This document shows, in pieces, positions 8,496-16,198 of a stretch of DNA of 37,233 nt (positions are counted from its first letter, which is position 1; the number at the start of each line of letters is the position of its first letter). Position numbers and translations under genes: made by a program. The stretch comes from Salinicola salarius (GTDB lineage: Bacteria; Pseudomonadota; Gammaproteobacteria; Pseudomonadales; Halomonadaceae): positions 1 through 37,233 of the forward strand of contig NZ_NHOU01000028.1 of the NCBI RefSeq assembly GCF_002179555.1, written 5' to 3'. Below the pieces are notes generated by a model, which was not told the origin of the DNA, ran no database searches, and was given only the letters and a program-made list of their open reading frames with translations.

Positions 8496-8753
8496 ATGAC
8501 CCAGACGCCGAAACGCTTCATCGCCGGTGCGATCTGTCCGCGCTGTTCGGCCATGGATCGCATCCGCTCGTGGGAACAGCACGGCATTCGCTATCGGGAC
8601 TGCGTGAGCTGTGACTTCTTCGAACAGCTGCCCATCGAGGACGACACCATCCCGGAAGTCCCCACCCGGGTGAATCAGCCTCGGGAGCGCCAGCGACCCG
8701 CGAGCGAAGAGATCACGCCGGTGCGTATTCTCGATCCCCGCAAGCCGTATTGA
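8496..8753 (+). CDS. yheV: YheV-family putative zinc-ribbon protein
   Basis: A small (85-residue) protein of the YheV/DUF2387 family. Two CxxC pairs, CPRC at 14-17 and CVSC at 36-39, form a predicted zinc ribbon; the C-terminal half is acidic then basic and probably flexible. The molecular role is unknown. A gene of this family also lies beside prlC in pseudomonads, so the pair is a conserved neighbourhood. GAGGT lies 6 bases before the ATG. A GACGAGG/CCTCGTC dyad (8764-8788) sits between its stop and the convergent HAD gene and may serve as a weak shared terminator. Confidence 0.85.
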   Translation: MTQTPKRFIAGAICPRCSAMDRIRSWEQHGIRYRDCVSCDFFEQLPIEDDTIPEVPTRVNQPRERQRPASEEITPVRILDPRKPY

Positions 8754-8786
8754 TATCGAGAACGACGAGGTTGACGGTCGGCCTCG

Positions 8787-9449
8787 TCAGGCAGCGATGA
8801 TCCGCTCGACCAGACGTGCCAGATCGTCGTCATGCCAATCCGGCACCTCATCGAGTGCCGGATCCATCGCCTTGCCCGGCCGCGCGACGAAGCCGGTTCG
8901 CATGCCGGCCGCATGGGCTCCGATCAAGTCCCAGCCATGGGCGGCGATCATTGCCATCTCGTGCGTATTCACGCCCCAGTGTGCCGCCGCGTGGCGATAG
9001 GGCTCCGGCGCAGGCTTGTAGCGCTCGACGCTCTCCACGCTGAGAATGGCGCCGAAGTAACCCTCCAGCCCGGCATGTTCCAGTTGCTGATGCGCCGCCT
9101 TCAGCGCGCTATTGGTCAGTGCCGTCAGCGTATGGCCCTGATCACGAAGCGTCGTCAGCGCCGCCGTGACGTCGCCATGGGCAGGCATCGAGAGGATACC
9201 GTCGACCAGCGCCTGCTCGTCGTCGGCAGTTATCGCGACGCCTTGCTTGGCACCGAGCTGGCGCAGCGCACTCCTGGCGAGGTTGGAGAAGGGTTCGAAT
9301 CGCCCGATCAGGTTGGTCGTCATCCAACGCTCCTGAAGGGTCAGGAACCACTCCGGACGTGCGGCTTCGCTGTCGAACCAGCGCTGGAACAGCGGATCGA
9401 GCGCGCGCGTGTCGAGCAGCGTTTCATTGACGTCGAATACCAGATGCAT
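8787..9449 (-). CDS. HAD-superfamily enzyme, haloacid dehalogenase type II-like
   Basis: A 220-residue HAD hydrolase resembling (S)-2-haloacid dehalogenases, which replace the halogen of 2-haloalkanoic acids by hydroxyl. Motif I is FDVNETLLD with the nucleophile Asp6. Motif II is LTNS (Ser114), motif III is RYKPAPEPY (Lys145) and motif IV is AAHGWDLIGA (Asp174). In the Pseudomonas enzyme L-DEX the segment equivalent to AAHGWD reads SSNAWD, so the Ser and Asn that help activate water are Ala and His here. Motif I also reads DVNET where L-DEX has DAYGT. Dehalogenase activity is therefore plausible but unproven; another small-acid or phosphate substrate is possible. Confidence 0.82.
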   Translation of the reverse strand: MHLVFDVNETLLDTRALDPLFQRWFDSEAARPEWFLTLQERWMTTNLIGRFEPFSNLARSALRQLGAKQGVAITADDEQALVDGILSMPAHGDVTAALTTLRDQGHTLTALTNSALKAAHQQLEHAGLEGYFGAILSVESVERYKPAPEPYRHAAAHWGVNTHEMAMIAAHGWDLIGAHAAGMRTGFVARPGKAMDPALDEVPDWHDDDLARLVERIIAA

Positions 9450-9669
9450 AGCGACCTCCTTGTCGTGAATGGCGGGATGGCACGTCGAGCGGACGAGATG
9501 AGCGTCTACCGCTCAAGTACGTAGAGAGGATAATTGTCGGAGAAGAAGAGTCTAGAGAGACGATGAGTGTAGAAAGAAACCGGACCGAGCGCCTGCCGAT
9601 CTTCTCGCCCCACTCCGGGAAGGCGAATTACGCTTCCCTCGCCATCGAATGCGGCGCGACGGTTCCGCG

Positions 9670-10341
9670 TCAGTGCCAGAGCGCCATGCCTTGCGCGATC
9701 AGCTGGCGCAGTGCCGCGAAGGAAGGCAGCCAGCTCAGCAGGTGTGCCGATACCAGCGCCAGCATCAGCGCGCTGCCCGGCGCCTGCCAACTGAACAGCT
9801 TGAGCGCCGTGCCGAAAGAGCGTTTGAGTCGCGCGCCGGTGAGATCGACGCTGTACAGCTCGTCCAGCGTCAGATGAATGACGAAGCCCAGCGTCATCGC
9901 CAGCCCGTGGATCCAGGCCAGCCGCTCCGGCTGACCCAGCAGCGAAAAGCTGATCGCTGCAGTCGACAGCCCGCTGACGCCCGCCGCCAGCAGTGAATGC
10001 CAGAGCCCGCGATGCACTGTGAAGCGGGCAAACAGGGCGCCGGCCAGATAGCGGACACCGACATAGACACCGCCGCAGGCAACGAACAGATAGGCCGGCG
10101 TGACCCTGTGCTGCAGCACCAGCACCGCCAGCACCACCGCGACGACGGCCAGGATATTGAAGATCAGGCGAATGGCCTGGGACTGGTCGGCATCGATATC
10201 CGGCAGGATGCCGCCGAACGCCACGAGCAAGGCTACGGCCAGCGCCTGCCAACCGGTCCACTGCCCCGCCTGCCAACCGGCCTGAGCGACGACGGCTCCT
10301 CCGACGCTTGCCACGCCCAAATGCGTTCGAAAATTGGCCAT
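9670..10341 (-). CDS. YdjM-like inner-membrane metal-dependent hydrolase family protein
   Basis: A 223-residue multi-span membrane protein of the YdjM/DUF457 group. The family's conserved metal-binding-like residues appear in the N-terminal FRTHLGVA, ILPDIDAD, the central HRGLWHS and the IHLTLDELYSVDLTG segments, with hydrophobic spans between them. E. coli YdjM is SOS-inducible; no clear LexA box was seen here. The biochemical role of the family is not established. It lies 165 bases downstream of sodC on the same strand with a hairpin between them. No strong ribosome site precedes the ATG, so the start is less certain than the family. Confidence 0.8.
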   Translation of the reverse strand: MANFRTHLGVASVGGAVVAQAGWQAGQWTGWQALAVALLVAFGGILPDIDADQSQAIRLIFNILAVVAVVLAVLVLQHRVTPAYLFVACGGVYVGVRYLAGALFARFTVHRGLWHSLLAAGVSGLSTAAISFSLLGQPERLAWIHGLAMTLGFVIHLTLDELYSVDLTGARLKRSFGTALKLFSWQAPGSALMLALVSAHLLSWLPSFAALRQLIAQGMALWH

Positions 10342-10454
10342 CGGCCCGGGCGCCCCATACCTGGATAAATGAACAGATTATGGCGCGACGGCTGTCCTGA
10401 AAACAATAGCTTACGCAGAATGAACGGATAACGCGCACCGTCCCGCAACGCAGA

Positions 10455-10479
10455 ACGGCCCTGCCAGTGGCAGAGCCGT
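10455..10479 (-). terminator. hairpin after sodC, possible weak terminator
   Basis: ACGGC and CTGCC arms pair with GGCAG and GCCGT around a 3-base loop, interrupted only by one C/A mismatch. It begins 28 bases past the sodC stop. The following minus-strand sequence has few T residues, so termination would be weak. Confidence 0.42.
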
Positions 10480-10506
10480 CGTCGGTGGGTTTCTGACAGG
10501 CACGGA

Positions 10507-11040
10507 TCAACTGCTCTTGATAACTCCGCAGGCAACCCGACTACCGCCACCGCCGAGCTTGGGCTCGTCGGAATAGTTGTCGCCGCCTTCATGGATCATG
10601 AAAGCATGACCGCTCAAGTCGGACTCCTCCAGGCGGGGGGCCAACAGCAGCGTAGTGGCATTGCCATCCTCATCGATCATCAGCGCGGGGAGATCGCCAA
10701 GATGGCCCTCGTCGCTGTATGGCCCTCGGTGAGTGCCGGTCCCCTCGGGGTCGAAGTGCCCGCCAGCGGCGCCAGCGGGCGTCACTTCACCATCGCTTTT
10801 GCTGGTCTCGCAGTTGGCGTTCTGGTGGAGGTGGAACCCGTGAATCCCCGGATTCAGACCGGAAAGATCCGGCGTCAGCAGCAAGCCGTGTTCGGTGTCC
10901 TCGGCCATCACGGTGCCGACGCTATCGCCGACGCCGTCGCTGGAGACCGAATGCATCTCTACGCGGGTCTCGGCCTGGGCCGCAGTGCTCAGCGTCATTG
11001 CCAGACTTGCGCCGAGCGCCAATAGTGTCTTCTGTCGCAT
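10507..11040 (-). CDS. sodC: periplasmic superoxide dismutase [Cu-Zn]
   Basis: Secreted SodC converting superoxide to hydrogen peroxide and oxygen. It has 177 residues with a Sec signal peptide (about 1-23, ending TAAQA before ET). Copper and zinc ligands are visible in HGFHLHQNANC, GGHFDPEGTGTH, GPYSDEGHLGDLP and GHAFMIHEGGDNY. The cysteines in NANC and RVACG form the family's structural disulfide. The ATG at 11040 was chosen because it begins the signal peptide and has AGGAAG upstream; a longer reading frame would bury the signal peptide. It lies 87 bases downstream of metF on the same strand. Confidence 0.96.
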   Translation of the reverse strand: MRQKTLLALGASLAMTLSTAAQAETRVEMHSVSSDGVGDSVGTVMAEDTEHGLLLTPDLSGLNPGIHGFHLHQNANCETSKSDGEVTPAGAAGGHFDPEGTGTHRGPYSDEGHLGDLPALMIDEDGNATTLLLAPRLEESDLSGHAFMIHEGGDNYSDEPKLGGGGSRVACGVIKSS

Positions 11041-11127
11041 GTCGTCTTCCTGTCCGTGGGTGACAGACTTCAAATTAGACAACACACGACGATGACGCGA
11101 ATCACCTGGTCAATAGTCGAGTTCGGG

Positions 11128-11973
11128 TCAATGCTTGAACGCGAGGTTGTCGAGTACCCGTAGCGTCGGCGCCGACTGATTCAGTGTGTAGAAATGCAGG
11201 CCCGGCGCACCGCCATCCAGCAGGCGCTGGCAGAGATTCGAGATCACCTCCGTGCCGAACGCCTGAATGCTCTCGCTATCATCGCCGTAGGCTTCGAGCT
11301 GCTTGCGGATCCAGCGTGGGATATCGGCGCCGCAGGCATCGGAGAAGCGGGCCAGCTTGGTGTAGTTGGTAATCGGCATGATCCCCGGCACGATCGGGAT
11401 CTCGACGCCCATCGCCCTTACCCGATCCACGAAGTGGAAGTAGGCGTCGGCGGTGAAGAAGTACTGGGTGATCGCCAGGTCGGCACCTGCCTTCGCCTTG
11501 CGGGCGAAGTTTTCCAGGTCCCGTTCGAAGCTCGGTGCCTGCGGATGCGCTTCCGGATAGGCCGCTACCGCGATCTCGAAATGATCGCCGGTCTCGGCCC
11601 GGATGAATTCGACCAGTTCGTTGGCATAGCGCAGCTCGCCGGCACCGCCCATGCCCGACGGCAGATCGCCGCGCAGCGCCACCAGACTGTCCACGCCATC
11701 CTCGCGATAGGTCTGGAGCAGCTCGCGAAGCGCGCCTTTCTCGCTACCGATGCACGACAGATGCGGTGCCGTGCTGACACCGCTGCGACGCACCGTCTTG
11801 ACGGTATCGAAGGTCCGGGCCTGAGTGGAACCGCCGGCACCGTAGGTCACGGAGAAGAAGCGCGGATTCCGCGCGGCCAGTGCATCGCGTACCCCGCCGA
11901 GCTTTTCCCTTCCTGCTTCGGTATTGGGAGGAAAGAATTCGAAACTGATGCCCAGCGGCGGCTGCGTGCTCAT
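11128..11973 (-). CDS. metF: 5,10-methylenetetrahydrofolate reductase
   Basis: FAD enzyme reducing methylene-THF to methyl-THF for methionine synthesis. It has 281 residues. The N-terminal ISFEFFPP, the VTYGAGGST motif, the folate-binding LVALRGDLP and the FAD-contact ADLAITQYFF segments are all present. The start at MSTQPPLG has GAAGAGAG upstream; the frame extends another 28 codons without support. No ahcY gene or clear riboswitch was recognised in the 195 bases upstream. metK lies about 17 kb away, so the methionine/SAM genes are not one operon here. Confidence 0.96.
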   Translation of the reverse strand: MSTQPPLGISFEFFPPNTEAGREKLGGVRDALAARNPRFFSVTYGAGGSTQARTFDTVKTVRRSGVSTAPHLSCIGSEKGALRELLQTYREDGVDSLVALRGDLPSGMGGAGELRYANELVEFIRAETGDHFEIAVAAYPEAHPQAPSFERDLENFARKAKAGADLAITQYFFTADAYFHFVDRVRAMGVEIPIVPGIMPITNYTKLARFSDACGADIPRWIRKQLEAYGDDSESIQAFGTEVISNLCQRLLDGGAPGLHFYTLNQSAPTLRVLDNLAFKH

Positions 11974-12168
11974 GATATGACTCTCTTCGATGCAAGCCAG
12001 CGTGACGACACGCCAGCCGAAGGTGTCGTTCTCGGACCGTGACCTGAAAACGACCACCGATGATGGATTGACGACGGATGTCGGCGATTTTGCCTGCCCG
12101 AGGCGATCACGGCCAATGAAACTTTCCCGCCGTCGTCATGAATCCCGATCATCGAGACGGCGGCCGAT

Positions 12169-13227
12169 TCATGGATGCACGACCATGCCGTGGTTGCACT
12201 CCCCGCCGGTCAGGCAGTCTCGGGTTTCGACCTGCAGCGTGGCATGCTGGATGCCGAAGCGGCTCTGCAGCATGTCGTAGGCGCGCTCGATCACGTCATC
12301 GTGCAGCTCCGGCGTCTCGATCACCAGATGCACGCTGAGCAGCGGATCCTGCGGCGTCAGCCCCCAGACATGAATGTCGTGCAGGCTCTTGACCCCGTCG
12401 ACGCCAAGCAGCGCCTGGCGGATCTGGCCGATATCGATTCCTTCCGGCGTGCCCTCGAGCAAGGTGTGCGACGAGCGCCGCAGAATCTTCCAGGCGGCGC
12501 GCAGGATCAGTCCCGCAGCCAACATCGACAGCAGCGGATCGATCGGCGTCCAGCCGGTCAGCAGGATGACGACGGAGGCGACGATCGCCGCCACGGAGCC
12601 CAGCAGGTCACCAATGACGTGCAGCACGGCGCCGCGCAGGTTGAGATTCTCCTGATCCCCGCCGTGCAGGATCTTGAAGACCACCAGGTTGATCAGCAGC
12701 CCCAGGATCGCCACCACCATCATCGGCCCCGCCAGCACCTCGACCGGCTGGGTAAATCGCCTAATCGCGGCGATGAAGATCCATACCGCGATCGCCAGCA
12801 GCGTCAGGCCGTTGACGAAGGCGGCAAGCACCTGAAAGCGCTGATAGCCGAAGGTGCGCAGCTTGTCCGGGGCCTTGTCGCCCATGTAGAACGCGAACAG
12901 CGCGAGACCGAGCGAGAAACTGTCGCTGAACATGTGCCCGGCATCGGCCAGCAGGGCCAGGGAGCCGGAGATCCAGCCGCCAACCACCTCGGCCAGCATG
13001 AACCCGGCGGTCAGGATCATCGCCAGCCTCACCCGCTTGGCGCTGTCCGCCGTTACGGTTGGCGCATGATCGTGCGAGTGGTCATGGGAATGATCATGGG
13101 AGTGACCATCACGAGAGTGGCCATGGGAATGGTCGTGATCCTGTGAATGGCCATGAGTCTCGCTGTGAGCATGGCCCTTGCCAGCGTGATCGTGTGAATC
13201 GTGACGAGAATGATCGTGCGAGGCCAT
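12169..13227 (-). CDS. CDF-family cation (zinc) efflux transporter with His-rich N terminus
   Basis: Proton-coupled metal exporter of the ZitB/CzcD group in the inner membrane. It has 352 residues. The first 55 residues hold 20 histidines in HDHSH-type runs, a cytoplasmic metal buffer. Six transmembrane spans follow. The transport site is of HDHD type: the HMFSD segment in the second span and HVIGD in the fifth, which is the arrangement associated with Zn2+/Cd2+. A C-terminal ferredoxin-like domain (about 265-345) has the HDIHVWGL signature. ACAGG lies a few bases before the ATG. An 11-bp dyad upstream (13282-13292) is a possible operator. Zinc is the likely main substrate; cobalt or cadmium cannot be excluded. 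Confidence 0.94.
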   Translation of the reverse strand: MASHDHSRHDSHDHAGKGHAHSETHGHSQDHDHSHGHSRDGHSHDHSHDHSHDHAPTVTADSAKRVRLAMILTAGFMLAEVVGGWISGSLALLADAGHMFSDSFSLGLALFAFYMGDKAPDKLRTFGYQRFQVLAAFVNGLTLLAIAVWIFIAAIRRFTQPVEVLAGPMMVVAILGLLINLVVFKILHGGDQENLNLRGAVLHVIGDLLGSVAAIVASVVILLTGWTPIDPLLSMLAAGLILRAAWKILRRSSHTLLEGTPEGIDIGQIRQALLGVDGVKSLHDIHVWGLTPQDPLLSVHLVIETPELHDDVIERAYDMLQSRFGIQHATLQVETRDCLTGGECNHGMVVHP

Positions 13228-13281
13228 GAGACCTGTCCTGACGGGAATGTCCTCGAATCTTAGCGCACGACCCCGACGCTA

Positions 13282-13292
13282 TTGTATTACAA
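13282..13292. promoter_or_regulatory. TTGTA-T-TACAA dyad upstream of the zinc exporter
   Basis: Perfect 11-bp palindrome about 55 bases ahead of the CDF start codon. It is AT-rich against GC-rich surroundings. It does not match the Zur, MerR/ZntR or ArsR patterns I know well, so the binding protein is unidentified. Confidence 0.35.
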
Positions 13293-13347
13293 CGCCTGCC
13301 TTGCCTTGACGATAGCTCTAGGCACCGCCATCGACAGCAACGCGGGA

Positions 13348-13367
13348 TCGTCACCATCCGGTGACGA
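13348..13367. other. 8-bp stem-loop between the miniprotein gene and the CDF gene
   Basis: TCGTCACC-ATCC-GGTGACGA is a perfect inverted repeat with a 4-base loop. It sits 23 bases past the stop of the minus-strand 47-codon ORF. No T-run follows on either strand, so it may be an attenuating or stabilising hairpin. Confidence 0.45.
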
Positions 13368-13390
13368 AAGTCCGAAGTTCGACCACGGTA

Positions 13391-13534
13391 TCAGTCGTCA
13401 CCGCGCCCCGGACGCTGTCGCCATAGATCCCAGGCGATCCCGACGGCAATGCCGGCACCGATTCCCCAACTCCACTCGGCCGTCGACATCCAGACGACCA
13501 GCCCCACCACGATACCTATCAGGGAACCTTGCAT
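13391..13534 (-). CDS. hypothetical 47-residue membrane miniprotein
   Basis: A small gene reading MQGSLIGIVVGLVVW at its N terminus and ending RQRPGRGDD. It has two hydrophobic stretches (about 4-16 and 24-36) joined by a short STAEWSW turn. Glycines recur at roughly four-residue intervals, which suits tight helix packing in a membrane. The ATG is preceded by GGAGA 4-5 bases upstream. The positive, polar C-terminal tail suggests a cytoplasmic end. I do not recognise the family and assign no function. It is upstream of the CDF exporter on the same strand, separated by 163 bases and a hairpin. Confidence 0.6.
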   Translation of the reverse strand: MQGSLIGIVVGLVVWMSTAEWSWGIGAGIAVGIAWDLWRQRPGRGDD

Positions 13535-14066
13535 TGTCTCTCCATCGATAGCGATGCTTTGATGCGTCTCATTGTAAGGATTGCGCCTCGAAGAGAAAGC
13601 GCCTTGTCGACAGGCCCCTCAGGGAAGACTGGCCTCACGGCACGGAAGCGGGCAGGGATGGAGCGAATAGGAATAGCGTGAAGATAACGAACGGATCGCC
13701 GACGTCGACGTGTCGCACACGCCAGAACGGGACAGAAAAAGCACGAAGAAGGCAGAGAGAAAATGCAGCGATTGGAAAGAAGAGCCCACTCCCACGTTCC
13801 TTTGCGGTGAGAGCCACTTGGCTAAGTGGGCACCCTCAGGATGAACCGTCATCGCTGGCTCTCCAACGTATTTTTCGTAATCTCTCTATCAGTTTTGTTA
13901 ATAGCAAAACTTAAGTGTTCTTAATCATGCATTTATAGGTAACCAGCGCTTCGATAAAAGCGCGTAATTTTTTGCAGCCGGCAAGCATCATCGCTAGGCG
14001 CTTGACGGAGGGCGAGACATCGACGGCGGCCGCAGGCAACAACCGGCACATCCGGAAAGGAAAGGG
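13535..14066. other. 532-base gene-poor, partly AT-rich region next to selC
   Basis: No convincing gene was found. Reading frames of 60-78 codons exist on both strands but have no recognisable domain, poor ribosome sites and mutual overlap. From about 13,860 to 13,990 the sequence becomes clearly AT-rich relative to its neighbours. It contains an AGTTTTG/CAAAACT hairpin (13891-13911) and a terminator-like hairpin (13946-13972). The region abuts the 3' end of the selenocysteine tRNA gene, a known insertion point for genomic islands, so it may be the remains of an integrated element or may encode a small RNA. Confidence 0.5.
13946..13973 (+). terminator. orphan rho-independent terminator-like hairpin
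   Basis: GCGCTT-CGATAA-AAGCGC is a 6-bp perfect stem followed by GTAA and a run of six T on the plus strand. No plus-strand gene lies upstream within several hundred bases. It could end an unannotated small RNA or be left from lost DNA. Confidence 0.45.
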
Positions 14067-14162
14067 TGGCGGAAGAGAGAGGGAGTCGAACCCACCAGGG
14101 ACTGCTGGCAGCCCCTACAGGAGTTGAAGTCCTGGCGCCCCACCGGGGAACGATTCTCTTCC
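14067..14162 (-). tRNA. selC: selenocysteine tRNA (anticodon TCA)
   Basis: A 96-base tRNA-Sec with encoded 3' CCA. The acceptor stem is eight base pairs (GGAAGAGA with TCTCTTCC), as is peculiar to tRNA-Sec. The anticodon stem-loop is CAGGA-CTTCAAC-TCCTG, with TCA reading UGA. A long variable arm and the T-loop GGTTCGACTCC follow, and discriminator G precedes CCA. The sequence aligns closely with E. coli selC. SelA charges it with selenium after seryl-tRNA synthetase, and SelB delivers it. It lies 29 bases after the selB stop on the same strand, so it may be co-transcribed and processed. Confidence 0.97.
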
Positions 14163-14191
14163 AGGCGTTCGGCCATCGAAGGCCAAACCCG

Positions 14192-16198
14192 TCATTCGAA
14201 TAGCATATCCTCCCGGATCACTTTGTGACTATCCCCAATGCGCCGCGTGAAGCCGATTCGATCGAAAAATTCGAGAATCGACACCGCCAGTTTCCGCCCG
14301 CAGCCGACCCGATCCCGAAAATCCGCCGCCTTCGCCCCCGGCGACGCCTCGCTATCCAGCTCGCGAATCACGCCAGCCAGCTCGGCGACATGGGGCGTCA
14401 GGAAGAAATGATCGTGGCGCAGCTGGTAGACGCTTCCGAGCAGCGCACAGCTTCTCAGCAGACGCCGCACCTCGCCTTCCTCCCAGCCGAACTGCTGGGC
14501 GATATCCCGCACACGCGGCGGATCGTAAGGCGAGGCCTCCAGCAGCGGGCGAACCTGCTGCCAGCGCCGGGCCTCTTCCGGCGACAGCGAAGCCTCGTGG
14601 GAGGCCAGGGCCACAAACGGACCATGCTGCACGATCTCGCCACCCGTTTTCCAGCGTTCCAGTAGTGGCCGAAACAGATTGGCCGGCAGTTGGGGCGCTA
14701 CCATCCGGCGAAGGCGATCGATATCGACGCCGCGCATCGCCGGTTCGAGTTCGTGCAGTTGCGCCAGCCGGTCCAGCGCCTTGTGATAGAGCATCTGCTG
14801 CGTCATCTCGGGGAGCGCATGACTGCTTCCCTGACCGGCAATGACCCACCAGCCGGCAAGCGTTGCACTACGCTCGAGCTCGCTCGATTCACGATCGAGA
14901 TTGTCCGAGAGCGCAGACAGATCGATACCGATCCCGTCGGTCATCGGACGCTGCCAGAAAGCACTGCTGTCCTGAAGACCGTAGGCATCCGGCAGGTATT
15001 CGCGCAACTGGCGCAGCCAGGCGAGGCGCTCCGGCTTTCGCGCGCCCCTTCGAGGAGGCGCGACATCGAGCACACTGGCACCTCCCAGCGTCTGGCTGGC
15101 GCCGTGATCGCGCACCACGATCCGGTCACTGTGCGCCGCCTGGAGTGGGGACTCGAGCACCAATTGGGCAAGCATCGACGCCCCTGGTGCCAAGGTTTCC
15201 CCTTCCAGCAGCGAGATCCGTCCGGTGACGTGGGCACTGCCGTGATGCAGATGAACCGGGGCCCAGTGCTTGATCGGCGGCGACTCGGGCAGCGCGCGCA
15301 GCACCACGTCGAGCCGGTGGCGATCGGTGACCCGGGAAGCCTCGGCGACCACCCAGTCCCCCCGCGCGAGACGTCCGGACTCGATATCGGCGCCGCTGAG
15401 ATTGATGGCACAGCGCTCTCCACGGCTCGCGGACGCCGTGTCGCGATTCTGGCAACGCAGTCCTCGCACTCGGGCGGTCAGGCCCGACGGCAGCAACCGC
15501 ACTCTGTCGCCACTCGCGATCCGCCCGCTGCGCACCGTGCCGGTCACCACCACGCCGGCGCCCCGCTTGACGAAGACGCGATCGATGGCGAGCCGGAAAC
15601 GGCCCGCATCGGCCAGCGCCGCCGAAGGTCCGCTCGAGGCCGCATCGTCTCTCGACACATTGTCTTTCGACACATTGTCTCTCGACACATCGGCCGCTGC
15701 CGTCCACAGCGCCTGCCCGAGCGCCTCGACGCCCTCTCCCGACGTGTTGGAAAGCGGAAATACCGGCGCATCGGCGAAGACGGTGCCGACCAGCCAGTGC
15801 CGCAGCTCCTGCGTCACCTGGGCCACGCGCGACGGCTCGACACGATCGATCTTGGTCAGCGCCACCCAGGCCCGCGTTACTCCCAGCAGCTCCAGAATGC
15901 GGGCATGTTCGACGGTCTGCGGCATGATGCCGTCATCGGCGGCGACCACCAGCAGCATCGCCTGGATGCCGACGGCGCCGGAGAGCATGTTGGCGATGAA
16001 GCGCTCGTGGCCGGGCACATCGATGAAGCCCAGCGTGGCGCCGTCGAACGCCGGTGGCGATTCGGGATAGGCGTAGCCGGCCTCGATGGTCAGCCCACGC
16101 GCGCGCTCTTCCTTCAGGCGGTCGGTAGCGATGCCGGTCAGACCGTGAATCAGCGCCGTCTTGCCATGGTCGACGTGACCCGCCGTGCCGATGATCAT
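14192..16198 (-). CDS. selB: selenocysteine-specific elongation factor SelB
   Basis: GTPase that brings Sec-tRNA to UGA codons marked by a SECIS hairpin. It has 668 residues (E. coli 614). The GTP motifs GHVDHGKT (about 7-14), DVPGHE and TKID are intact. Domains II and III follow, then C-terminal winged helices that bind the SECIS RNA; the last block includes GCGRKLAVSILEFFDRIGF. The start overlaps the selA stop as ATGA. Around residues 168-185, between the G domain and domain II, a low-complexity linker reads RDNVSKDNVSRD and is encoded by a 15-bp triplicated DNA repeat. That insertion is not part of the usual fold and partly explains the extra length. Confidence 0.96.
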   Translation of the reverse strand: MIIGTAGHVDHGKTALIHGLTGIATDRLKEERARGLTIEAGYAYPESPPAFDGATLGFIDVPGHERFIANMLSGAVGIQAMLLVVAADDGIMPQTVEHARILELLGVTRAWVALTKIDRVEPSRVAQVTQELRHWLVGTVFADAPVFPLSNTSGEGVEALGQALWTAAADVSRDNVSKDNVSRDDAASSGPSAALADAGRFRLAIDRVFVKRGAGVVVTGTVRSGRIASGDRVRLLPSGLTARVRGLRCQNRDTASASRGERCAINLSGADIESGRLARGDWVVAEASRVTDRHRLDVVLRALPESPPIKHWAPVHLHHGSAHVTGRISLLEGETLAPGASMLAQLVLESPLQAAHSDRIVVRDHGASQTLGGASVLDVAPPRRGARKPERLAWLRQLREYLPDAYGLQDSSAFWQRPMTDGIGIDLSALSDNLDRESSELERSATLAGWWVIAGQGSSHALPEMTQQMLYHKALDRLAQLHELEPAMRGVDIDRLRRMVAPQLPANLFRPLLERWKTGGEIVQHGPFVALASHEASLSPEEARRWQQVRPLLEASPYDPPRVRDIAQQFGWEEGEVRRLLRSCALLGSVYQLRHDHFFLTPHVAELAGVIRELDSEASPGAKAADFRDRVGCGRKLAVSILEFFDRIGFTRRIGDSHKVIREDMLFE
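15647..15691. repeat. 15-bp tandem repeat, three copies, inside selB
   Basis: The plus-strand unit is GTCTCTCGACACATT; copy 2 differs at one base and copy 3 at its last base. The period is a multiple of three, so copy changes would add or remove five residues in frame in the SelB linker after the G domain. Confidence 0.9.

Noticed and set aside
9506-10510. A 334-codon minus-strand frame overlapping the YdjM-like gene
   Set aside because: It is an alternative frame of the same strand; only the 223-codon frame shows membrane spans and the conserved family residues.
11974-12168. A SAM or SAH riboswitch or MetJ box ahead of metF
   Set aside because: I could not identify the conserved core of a known riboswitch or tandem AGACGTCT-like boxes in the 195-base leader. 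A covariance-model search would be decisive.
13619-13914. Overlapping reading frames of 60-78 codons on both strands next to selC
   Set aside because: They overlap one another, lack good ribosome sites and show no recognisable domain. I treat the stretch as non-coding.
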